This document shows positions 9,386 to 19,490 of a stretch of 64,000 bases of DNA, one piece after another; the first letter of the stretch is position 1; the number at the start of each line of letters is the position of its first letter. A program made the position numbers and the translations under genes. The stretch lies in contig NZ_KQ033913.1 of assembly GCF_000969835.1 (NCBI RefSeq), positions 1,317,716-1,381,715 of the forward strand, written 5' to 3'. The notes under the pieces were generated by a model that was given only the letters and a program-made list of their open reading frames with translations, made no database searches and was not told where the DNA came from. This DNA comes from Parabacteroides goldsteinii DSM 19448 = WAL 12034 (GTDB taxonomy: Bacteria; Bacteroidota; Bacteroidia; Bacteroidales; Tannerellaceae).

Positions 9386-10231
9386 ATGAAAACAGATACA
9401 TTATATCGTTATCCGACTGCGTTAACCATTGCTGGTTCCGACAGCGGCGGAGGAGCCGGGATACAGGCAGATATTAAAACATTCTCAGCATTGGGAGTTT
9501 ACGGAGCTTCCGTAATCACCTCCATTACGGCCCAAAACACACAAGGTGTCAGAGGCATACAAGCCATCTCTCCGGAAGTCTTGAAAGGCCAGTTGGATGC
9601 GGTCTTTCAAGATATTACCATCGATGCAGTCAAAATAGGAATGCTGCATAATAAAACGGCGGCAGAAATCGTCGTAAATGCAATCGATACTTATTCACCG
9701 TCGCGTATTATCCTGGACCCGGTGATGATTTCGACCAGTGGTAATAAATTATTGCAGGATGATGCCATAGACATCATTGTCCGGGAACTGTTCAAACGGA
9801 CATCGCTGGTCACTCCCAACATCGACGAAGCTGAATTCCTGTCCGGAATGAAGATAACTTCCGAAAAAGAGATGTGCCTGGCGGCAGAGAAGTTGCTGTC
9901 TTTAGGTTGCCATGCCGTATTAATGAAGGGAGGACATTTAAAAGGAAAAGAGATGACTGATATATTATATGTATCGGAGGCGTCCCCTCTCCGGCTTTCG
10001 GCGGAAACTGTAATTACAACCAACGGCCACGGCACCGGTTGTACGTTGTCTTCTGCTATTGCCGCTTATCAGGCTTTGGGTAAGAGCCTGCCGGATGCCG
10101 TCAGACTGGCTAAAGAGTATATAACAAAAGCGATTACTGAAGGCAAAGATGTACGGACAGGACACGGGCATGGTCCCCTGAACCATTTCTTTGCTCCGGT
10201 TCCTTTAGTAAAAACAGAGATAAAAGGATAG
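9386..10231 (+). CDS. thiD: Hydroxymethylpyrimidine (phosphate) kinase ThiD
   Basis: The 281-residue ribokinase-fold enzyme phosphorylates HMP and HMP-P for thiamine synthesis. The N-terminal substrate motif TIAGSDSGGGAGIQADIKTF (about 13-32), the DPVMISTSG segment (about 111) and the C-terminal anion-hole motif TNGHGTGCTLSSA (about 211) are all intact. It is the first gene after the TPP riboswitch. The ATG at 9386 has no Shine-Dalgarno, as usual here. The next gene starts 1 bp after its stop. Confidence 0.95.
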   Translation: MKTDTLYRYPTALTIAGSDSGGGAGIQADIKTFSALGVYGASVITSITAQNTQGVRGIQAISPEVLKGQLDAVFQDITIDAVKIGMLHNKTAAEIVVNAIDTYSPSRIILDPVMISTSGNKLLQDDAIDIIVRELFKRTSLVTPNIDEAEFLSGMKITSEKEMCLAAEKLLSLGCHAVLMKGGHLKGKEMTDILYVSEASPLRLSAETVITTNGHGTGCTLSSAIAAYQALGKSLPDAVRLAKEYITKAITEGKDVRTGHGHGPLNHFFAPVPLVKTEIKG

Positions 10232-10232
10232 T

Positions 10233-10819
10233 ATGAAGCTGTTCGTAATCACAACCCCTTTCTTTTTTGAAGGGGAAAGCCGGATAATAATCCATTTGTT
10301 CAGGGAGGGAATGCAGCGCTTGCATCTGCGCAAACCCCAGAGTGACATCGACAAGTTTCGTCTCTTACTGGACGCTATCCCTGTCGAATATCATTCACGG
10401 ATTGTATTGCACGAACATTTTGAACTCACAGCCGGATACCGGTTGGCCGGCATCCATTTGAACAGCCGGAATAATACCCTGCCGGAAGGTTTTGCCGGAA
10501 GCATAAGCCGTTCGTGCCATTCCTTGCAGGAAGTGCAGGATAACAAACAGTTGGATTATGTATTTCTGAGCCCCATCTTTCAAAGTATATCCAAAGAAGG
10601 ATACGGAAACGGCTTTCCGATGGAGAGATTACGGGAGGCGGCTGCTTCGGGCATAATCAACGAAAAGGTAATTGCCCTGGGCGGAATAGAAGAAAAGAAC
10701 ATTCCGCTGATTGCCTCCTTACATTTCGGAGGAGCTGCTATTCTGGGAGCTTTATGGGGTAAAGACCCTTCTGTAACAAACGAGACATCTATAATCAAAC
10801 GATACAAACAACTGGATAT

Positions 10820-10829
<10 letters not shown>
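10233..10829 (+). CDS. ThiE/TenI-family thiamine phosphate synthase-like protein
   Basis: The 198-residue TIM-barrel protein of the ThiE/TenI family has recognisable GIHLN, SCHSLQEV, DYVFLSPIF and VIALGGI positions. It lacks the INDN and VQLRxK segments present in the adjacent ThiE, which bind the substrates. It may therefore be a TenI-type thiazole tautomerase or a diverged paralogue rather than a full synthase (inference). It starts 1 bp after thiD and overlaps the next gene by 10 bp, so translation is probably coupled. Confidence 0.75.
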
Positions 10830-13238
<2,409 letters not shown>

Positions 13239-13243
13239 AACTG

Positions 13244-14098
13244 TTATAGGGCGGCTGTCAGGGCCGTCCCTATTAACCTTTCAGCCAAAGCATATCCTTC
13301 ATTATATAACGCTTCCAGCTTTTCCAGATTATTTTCTGTTCGCGTCACCTCTATTTTGTTTTCAGGACGAATCACGAATGCTTTACCTTCGGCTTCCAGT
13401 TGGTCGATATAATCGAGTACTTCATTATAACGTTTATACCTCAGTTTGAGCTGTTCCCGTATGGCCGGATATTTTTTATAGATGAATCCCGGCAGATAAA
13501 AGTTTTTATCCTTTTTACGGTATCCTTTATTTCTTGTGAGGATTATCACATTCTTCCGGAAACCGTCATCAATAGCCCTCTGGATAGGAATGGCATCACA
13601 AACTCCGCCATCGACCATCGGGACGCCGTCCACATAGGCAACTGGACAAAGAACCGGCAATGTGCAGGAGGCACAACAAATATCTACCAGCCTGTTTTTA
13701 TCTTTCTTCTCTTCGAAATATTCCGCTTTCCCGGTCAGACAGTTACTGGTAACCATCACGAAACGTTCTTTCGATTTAAAATAAGTATCGTAATCCAGCG
13801 GATAGTATTTATCAGGATAAACATAGAATAAATATTCCATATCGATATATCCCTTGCCGCGCAGGAAATGGCGGAGACCGATATAATTATACTTTTTCAA
13901 TAAATCTATATTGCCGAAACGCGAACGTCCTCTCTGCCGGGACGCATAAGATATGCCGTTACTGGCACCAGCCGATACCCCTATCGTATAAGGGAACCAG
14001 ATATTGTGGTCCATAAAACAGTCCAATACTCCGACCGTAAACGTGGCACGCATCCCTCCGCCTTCCAATACAAGTCCTGTCTGATTATCTATTATCAT
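13244..14098 (-). CDS. Patatin-like phospholipase (YjjU-type)
   Basis: The protein has about 284 residues and no signal peptide. It has the glycine-rich loop LEGGGMRATFTVGVLD, the nucleophile elbow GVSAG and the catalytic DGG (MVDGGVCDAIP), so it should be an active cytoplasmic acyl hydrolase. I prefer the ATG at 14098 to the upstream ATG at 14149. A -7 box TATTTTTG lies on the minus strand at 14150-14157, which puts the transcript start downstream of the longer start codon. The resulting leader holds a small hairpin (CCATTG/CAATGG, 14119-14146). The physiological lipid substrate is unknown. Confidence 0.87.
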   Translation of the reverse strand: MIIDNQTGLVLEGGGMRATFTVGVLDCFMDHNIWFPYTIGVSAGASNGISYASRQRGRSRFGNIDLLKKYNYIGLRHFLRGKGYIDMEYLFYVYPDKYYPLDYDTYFKSKERFVMVTSNCLTGKAEYFEEKKDKNRLVDICCASCTLPVLCPVAYVDGVPMVDGGVCDAIPIQRAIDDGFRKNVIILTRNKGYRKKDKNFYLPGFIYKKYPAIREQLKLRYKRYNEVLDYIDQLEAEGKAFVIRPENKIEVTRTENNLEKLEALYNEGYALAERLIGTALTAAL

Positions 14099-14186
14099 AA
14101 TTATTAAATTTAAAAAGCCATTGCCTGGCTCACACCGGACAATGGCCACAAAAATATAATAAATCAGCGATAAAAAAATAGTCTGT

Positions 14187-15185
14187 TTACAGAATAACTT
14201 CGTTCACTAAAGGACGGTTTTGACGGAAATCCTCGATGTTCTGCAAGGTCGTTTCCGCAATATTATGCATTGCCTCCTTGGTAAAGAAGGCTTGATGAGA
14301 GGTGACAATCACATTATTGAAAGACAATAGACGCGCCAGCACATCGTCGTCAATAATTTTGTCGGATTTATCTTCATAGAAGTAATCTCCTTCCTCTTCA
14401 TACACATCCAGTCCGGCTGCCGAAATCTTCTTTTCTTTCAGTCCTTCAATCAGGGCATTCGTATGAATTAACTGTCCACGTCCGGTATTGATAATCATTA
14501 CGCCGTCTTTCATCTTAGCGATTGAATCATCGTTAATGATATAACGGGTCTGCTCCGTCAACGGGCAGTGAAGCGAGATAATGTCCGAACTTTTATATAA
14601 TTCATCCAGCGTCGTATAAGTAATTCCTTCCTCTTCTGCGAATTTATAATCCGGATAAACATCGTAAGCAAGGATATGCATACCCAGTCCTTTCAATATC
14701 CGTATCAATATCTTGGCAATCTTTCCGGTACCGATAATACCGACAGTCTTGCCGTGCATGTCGAATCCCATCAAGCCGTTCAACGAGAAATTACCATCAC
14801 GTGTCCGCCAATAAGCACGATGGATTTTCCTGTTTAACGAAAGCATCAGAGCCAACGAATATTCGGCTACGGCGTAAGGAGAATAAGCCGGCACACGGAC
14901 AACCGGAAGTTTACCTTTAGCCGCTTCCAGGTCTACATTATTAAAACCGGCACACCGTAAAGCCAACAGTTTGACCCCATTATCGGCCATCGCATCTATA
15001 ACAGCCGCATCGGCCGTATCATTCACAAAGATGCAGACAGCATCGGCACCCTGCGTCAGGACAACGTTATTCGGATTAAGGTGCCCCTTAAAGTACTTGA
15101 TATCGTAATTATACTTTTCATTTACTTTATCGAAAGAAGCTATATCGTATGGTTTAGCTCCAAAAAATGCAATCTTGTATGACAT
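14187..15185 (-). CDS. 2-hydroxyacid dehydrogenase (D-lactate dehydrogenase type)
   Basis: The 332-residue NAD-dependent enzyme has the nucleotide-binding GIIGTGKIAKILIRIL at about 149-164. The catalytic Arg is in LRCAGFNNVD, the Glu in DVYEEEGDYF and the His in VTSHQAFFTKEA. The YEEEGDYFYEDKSD stretch is typical of fermentative D-LDH (LdhA type), which reduces pyruvate to D-lactate. Within the D-2-hydroxyacid dehydrogenase family the substrate is assigned by similarity only. It is a single gene, divergent from the glycosyltransferase gene. Confidence 0.88.
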   Translation of the reverse strand: MSYKIAFFGAKPYDIASFDKVNEKYNYDIKYFKGHLNPNNVVLTQGADAVCIFVNDTADAAVIDAMADNGVKLLALRCAGFNNVDLEAAKGKLPVVRVPAYSPYAVAEYSLALMLSLNRKIHRAYWRTRDGNFSLNGLMGFDMHGKTVGIIGTGKIAKILIRILKGLGMHILAYDVYPDYKFAEEEGITYTTLDELYKSSDIISLHCPLTEQTRYIINDDSIAKMKDGVMIINTGRGQLIHTNALIEGLKEKKISAAGLDVYEEEGDYFYEDKSDKIIDDDVLARLLSFNNVIVTSHQAFFTKEAMHNIAETTLQNIEDFRQNRPLVNEVIL

Positions 15186-15272
15186 ATTATTTGTTTTTTA
15201 TTAAAACAGATTAAACATATCGAATGTTGAGAAAAAGCATTATTTTTACCCCGTTTTAAACGAAAAGAAATT

Positions 15273-17195
15273 ATGCATCAACCTGTTAGGAAAAGAATTG
15301 CAACAGGTGTCATTCTTTTAACTGTTCTGGTACTTCTTTTGTTTTCCGCACGGAATCTGTTCGTACGGAAATATATAGACCGTAAACTGGAAAAGATAGA
15401 GGAAGTACGCCGGTTATCCATCCATTATGACGATATACATATGCTCGGCCTGAGCGGTATACAAATCGATGGAGTATCTGTAATCCCGCTGGAGGCGGAT
15501 ACTTTTCTGCAAAGCCGTTCTTTCCGGATTAAACTGGAACTTTCCGAACTTTTCCTTTTTAAGATATCGGTAAAAAGCATTGAGGCGGAGGGGTTGAATG
15601 TCTCTTTCATAAAGAATAACAATACTTCAAATTTTGAATTTCTGTATCATGGAGCAACAGTTCCGGAAGCTCCTGTTCAATCCGGGGCAGAACGGAATTT
15701 TGCACAGAGAACAGGCAAAATATTTGGCCTGCTTTTCAAACTGCTTCCCAATAACGCTGCTTTACGAAACCTGAGCGTCTCTTATCTGAATAAAGGAGAC
15801 GAACTTCTTATTGAGATTCCTTCCCTGACGATAAGAGACAATCATTTCACCACTGGAATACGAAGTACGGAAAACGGTATCCAAAGCGAGTGGGTTTGTG
15901 AAGGTTCATTACAGGACAAAGAGAAGAAAATAGAGGCCCGGCTGCATGCCAGGGAGAATATAAAGATTACCCTCCCCTTTCTGAATTACCGCTGGGGTGC
16001 ACAGATACAGTTTGACACGCTGGCTTTTAAACTGGAGCAGATACAGAAAAAGAGTGACCTGCATACCGTCCGGGGACAGGCACATATCAGCGGCCTGACG
16101 CTTCATCAACAACGTATCTCTCCCGATACGGTTCTACTGGACCAGGCCACGCTCGACTGCCTGGTGAATATCGGAAAGAATTATCTGGAACTGGACAGCG
16201 CTTCTCTAATCAACTTCAACCGGCTGGATTTCCATCCCTATCTGAAGACTGAGAAAAATCAGGACTGGCATATTACAGCTTCCGTAAATAAACAGGATTT
16301 TCCTGCCAATGATTTGTTCGCTTCCTTACCTCGAGGTCTGTTCTACAACCTGGAAGGATTGAGGGCTGACGGTACTTTATCGTATCATTTCCTATTAGAC
16401 ATGGATTTAGCCTTGTTGGACAGCCTGCAACTGGAGTCATCGCTTACTGCCCGTAACTTCCGGATTGTCCAATATGGAAACACCGACCTGAGGAAGATGA
16501 ATGAGCCGTTTGAATATACGGCTTATGAAAACGGAGAGCCGGTCCGTACATTTGAGATTGGCGAAAGCAATCCCTCTTTCCGTCCTTTCCAGGCCGTATC
16601 CCGTTATCTGCCATTAGCTATTATGCAGAGCGAAGATGCCGGTTTCTTTCATCACAACGGATTTATTCCGAGCGCGATACGTGAATCCCTGATTCTCGAC
16701 CTGAAAGAACGGCGTTTTGCTCGTGGCGGAAGTACGCTGAGTATGCAACTGGTGAAAAACGTTTTCCTGAGCCGCAATAAGACGATTGCCCGTAAGCTGG
16801 AAGAGATGCTGATTGTCTGGCTGATAGAAAGCAACCGTCTTACCACAAAAGAACGTATGTTTGAAGTCTATTTGAATATCATTGAATGGGGACCGCTTAT
16901 CTATGGTGCCGCCGAAGCCTCGCATTTCTACTTTGCCAAAGAACCTTCGGCTTTGACTTTGGGAGAATGTATCTTCCTTGCCAGCATAATCCCCAAACCG
17001 AAACATGTCCGGTATTGCTTTGACGGATTACAGTTAAAACCATATTATACTGAATTTTATAACGTAATTATAAATCGTCTCATCGACCGCGGACTGATAA
17101 CTCCCGAAGAAACGGAAGGAGTACGTCCCGAAGACCTGAAAATAACAGGGCCGGCTAAATATTACTTAGCTGGCCCGGATGATATTATTCGTTAG
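15273..17195 (+). CDS. Biosynthetic peptidoglycan glycosyltransferase (GT51) with large N-terminal extension
   Basis: The protein has 640 residues. An N-terminal membrane anchor (about 11-28) is followed by about 380 residues resembling an AsmA-like periplasmic region, then a GT51 domain (about 440-600). The catalytic motifs are EDAGFFHHNG, RGGSTLSMQLVKNVFLS and RKLEEMLIVWLIE. There is no transpeptidase domain, so it is monofunctional, polymerising glycan strands from lipid II as MtgA does. The long insert before GT51 is unusual compared with MtgA (about 240 residues). It ends overlapping the end of a convergent micro-gene. Confidence 0.85.
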   Translation: MHQPVRKRIATGVILLTVLVLLLFSARNLFVRKYIDRKLEKIEEVRRLSIHYDDIHMLGLSGIQIDGVSVIPLEADTFLQSRSFRIKLELSELFLFKISVKSIEAEGLNVSFIKNNNTSNFEFLYHGATVPEAPVQSGAERNFAQRTGKIFGLLFKLLPNNAALRNLSVSYLNKGDELLIEIPSLTIRDNHFTTGIRSTENGIQSEWVCEGSLQDKEKKIEARLHARENIKITLPFLNYRWGAQIQFDTLAFKLEQIQKKSDLHTVRGQAHISGLTLHQQRISPDTVLLDQATLDCLVNIGKNYLELDSASLINFNRLDFHPYLKTEKNQDWHITASVNKQDFPANDLFASLPRGLFYNLEGLRADGTLSYHFLLDMDLALLDSLQLESSLTARNFRIVQYGNTDLRKMNEPFEYTAYENGEPVRTFEIGESNPSFRPFQAVSRYLPLAIMQSEDAGFFHHNGFIPSAIRESLILDLKERRFARGGSTLSMQLVKNVFLSRNKTIARKLEEMLIVWLIESNRLTTKERMFEVYLNIIEWGPLIYGAAEASHFYFAKEPSALTLGECIFLASIIPKPKHVRYCFDGLQLKPYYTEFYNVIINRLIDRGLITPEETEGVRPEDLKITGPAKYYLAGPDDIIR

Positions 17196-17319
17196 AACTT
17201 TGTTTTTCTTTTTCCCGTTTCTTTTCTTCCTGCTTGCGATCTCTTATATCTACCCACTTGACAAAAGATAACACAGTTATAACCATAACTAAAGCGATCA
17301 TATATACGTAGATATTCAT
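17185..17319 (-). CDS. 44-residue single-span membrane micro-protein
   Basis: The product starts MNIYVYMIALVMVITVLSFV, one hydrophobic span, followed by a strongly charged tail (KWVDIRDRKQEEKKREKEKQ) and then SSNE. Its ATG lies inside the stop of the upstream micro-gene (ATGA overlap), so translation is probably coupled. The last codons overlap the convergent glycosyltransferase gene by 11 bp. I do not recognise the family. The span plus basic/acidic tail suggests a small membrane protein. Confidence 0.6.
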   Translation of the reverse strand: MNIYVYMIALVMVITVLSFVKWVDIRDRKQEEKKREKEKQSSNE

Positions 17320-17516
17320 AACTTTACTTCCTTTTTATTAGAATTGTCAATTAAAACAAATCCCATCATTATTAAAAAGAATGAGAAAAATACTCCCAAA
17401 CTATAAATAACCCATCTATTAATGGGTTCATTCACGATACCACTGAGAATAATTCCTCCAAAAATCAATTTAGCCATATCAAGGAGAAACTCTCCCGCTT
17501 TTTCTTTTACATTCAT
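17316..17516 (-). CDS. 66-residue two-span membrane protein (possibly DUF6722-like)
   Basis: Two hydrophobic segments (about 15-27 with GGIILSGIV, and about 34-56 with VIYSLGVFFSFFLIMMGFVL) are joined by a short loop NEPINRW. The tail is KKEVKL. The size and topology recall small Bacteroidales proteins annotated as DUF6722, which I cannot confirm. It forms a two-gene unit with the 44-residue micro-protein through a 4-bp ATGA overlap. Function unknown. Confidence 0.7.
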   Translation of the reverse strand: MNVKEKAGEFLLDMAKLIFGGIILSGIVNEPINRWVIYSLGVFFSFFLIMMGFVLIDNSNKKEVKL

Positions 17517-17596
17517 AGTTATAAGTTTTTAGTTGATAAACATTGCGCCAAAGATAAAGATTCTTTTCCAATAAACAAATGAAAGGAGAACTATTA

Positions 17597-18775
17597 TTAT
17601 CCAAAGTCTATGATAACATTTGTCCCTTTATTCAGTTCCGAATCAATCGTAACTTTAGCCCCATAGGTCGTCAGTATACGCAATGACAAACTAAGCCCGA
17701 TGCCATGTCCGGAAAACTCTCGGGTATTGGAGGCACGGTAGAAAGGCTGGTAGACACGCTCCAATTCTTCCACCGGGATGCCAATTCCCGTATCTTTTAT
17801 TTCGAGGACCGACCCCATCAAACGCATCTCGACCGATTCTTCCCCTGAATATTTACAGGCATTATTCAGTATATTACTGATGGCTATCTTTAATAAATGA
17901 GGGTTTGCCGTCAGGCAGAAGGCAAAAGTATCTGTCGTGAACTTGATACGGTTACCGACAAACTGCATCAGGAAATCGGCCAGCATAATAGTCTCGGTCG
18001 CATTTTTAAGTATCTCTTTATCCCCGTGCGAGAGGAAGAGTAAATGCTTCATCAATTGTATGATACGCTTATTTTCCGAAGCGATACGTTTCAATGCGGA
18101 CTGGTATTCTGCCGGAGTACGTTCCTTTAGCAAACTAATCTCACACTCTCCCTGTATAGCAGTAAGCGGATTGTTCAGTTCATGCGAGGCATTACTGATA
18201 AACGCCTTCTCACTTTGATAAGCAGCATCGATACGGTCGACCATGCGGATTGCATAGAGCTTTCCGACAAAATAAATCAGTACCGCACTTATAACAATCA
18301 AAGCCAGCAGCAACCAACCGATACGCTGCTGGATATCTCCGCCATACTGGTTGTTGGAGATAACAAGGACAATAAAATTACCCTCGTTATCCGGATAATA
18401 AAGTGCTGCTCCCACCTTCTCCTTTTCATGGAAAGTGATTACCTCGCCCTTATATAACCGTTCAATCTCTTTTTCCGTCATATAACGGACCAACGTTACA
18501 TGCGTCTCCGCCACACTGTCCGCATTCAGTAATATCTCGGTGGCAACGGGTAAAGTCTCTTCATACCGTTTTTGTATCCGGGCATAACTTTCCTCGTCCA
18601 CTTCATCCTTCTCCCAATGTTTTTCGGCTGTTGCATAGGCCTTTTCCGTCAGATAAGAATAATAGAGGCGGCTGATATAGTTTGTCGCAATAAAATAAAA
18701 GGCAACCGTGACAAGCGCAATGATACCCACCGTCATCGCCGTATAGAAGAAGGCTATCTTATTCCCTGTTTTCAT
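17597..18775 (-). CDS. Sensor histidine kinase of the RND-efflux operon
   Basis: The protein has 392 residues. Two membrane segments (about 8-28 and 152-171) bracket a periplasmic sensor region of about 120 residues with no recognisable domain. The HisKA box is FISNASHELNNPLTAIQGE, and the ATPase boxes are NNACKYSG, DTGIGIP and GHGIGLSLS. The gene overlaps the upstream response regulator gene by 4 bp and ends the operon. A CusS-like role, sensing periplasmic metal and phosphorylating the adjacent regulator, is inferred from context. Confidence 0.9.
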   Translation of the reverse strand: MKTGNKIAFFYTAMTVGIIALVTVAFYFIATNYISRLYYSYLTEKAYATAEKHWEKDEVDEESYARIQKRYEETLPVATEILLNADSVAETHVTLVRYMTEKEIERLYKGEVITFHEKEKVGAALYYPDNEGNFIVLVISNNQYGGDIQQRIGWLLLALIVISAVLIYFVGKLYAIRMVDRIDAAYQSEKAFISNASHELNNPLTAIQGECEISLLKERTPAEYQSALKRIASENKRIIQLMKHLLFLSHGDKEILKNATETIMLADFLMQFVGNRIKFTTDTFAFCLTANPHLLKIAISNILNNACKYSGEESVEMRLMGSVLEIKDTGIGIPVEELERVYQPFYRASNTREFSGHGIGLSLSLRILTTYGAKVTIDSELNKGTNVIIDFG

Positions 18776-19461
18776 GCTTCCATCATATAACCGATACCTA
18801 CAACGGTACGAATCAGCTTATGGTCGAAGTCCTTGTCTATCTTACTGCGAAGGTAATTCACATAGACATCGACTACATTTGTATTAGTATCAAAATCTTT
18901 ATCCCATACATGCTTCAAAAGGGTGAGGCGATTCAAGGCCGTACCCTGATTCAGTATGAAATATTCCAGCAAGCGGTATTCCTTGACCGTGAGGTCTATC
19001 GGCGTACCGTTACGAAACGCCCGGTGGCTGGTCGGGTCGAGACTCAGGTCGCCACAGCGCAAGGAAGCCGTGGCAGTCTCCGTTCCAATCCGCCGCAGAA
19101 GAGCTTTGATACGTGCTTCCAGTTCCTGAAAGCTAAAAGGTTTGACCAGGTAATCGTCTGCACCGGCATCGAGGCCGTTAACAATATCGTCTGTCGTACC
19201 CAACGCCGTCAACATAATCACAGGCGACTGGTATCCGTACAACTGGCGGTATTGGCGGCACAATTGCAACCCGTTCATCCGGGGCATGATTATATCCAGT
19301 ATCAAAAACTGGAAGTTCTCTTTCTGCAACAACTCCCAACCCGCCATACCGTCATAAGCCACGCTTACTTCATGACCGAACTCCTGCAACCCCCTCTCTA
19401 TGAAAGAGGCGATATTCACTTCATCTTCTACCAATAATATCTTAGCCATCTGATTTGCCAT
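18772..19461 (-). CDS. OmpR-family response regulator of the RND-efflux operon
   Basis: The protein has 229 residues. The receiver domain (about 7-120) has the phospho-acceptor Asp in LILDIIMPRMNG and the conserved Lys in DYLVKPFSFQE. The C-terminal winged helix (about 135-228) ends with VDVYVNYLRSKID and VGIGYM. It lies 29 bp after the RND pump gene and overlaps the kinase gene. It probably binds the four TTAG boxes upstream of the first gene of the operon (25085-25120) and drives its own operon (inference). Confidence 0.93.
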   Translation of the reverse strand: MANQMAKILLVEDEVNIASFIERGLQEFGHEVSVAYDGMAGWELLQKENFQFLILDIIMPRMNGLQLCRQYRQLYGYQSPVIMLTALGTTDDIVNGLDAGADDYLVKPFSFQELEARIKALLRRIGTETATASLRCGDLSLDPTSHRAFRNGTPIDLTVKEYRLLEYFILNQGTALNRLTLLKHVWDKDFDTNTNVVDVYVNYLRSKIDKDFDHKLIRTVVGIGYMMEA

Positions 19462-19490
19462 TTATGTCGTTCAGATTACAAATATACGAT

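Noticed and set aside
13245..13273. Hairpin between thiC and the patatin gene as a terminator
   Set aside because: Stem has a bulge, no T-run follows on either strand, and most of it is coding for the patatin C-terminus.
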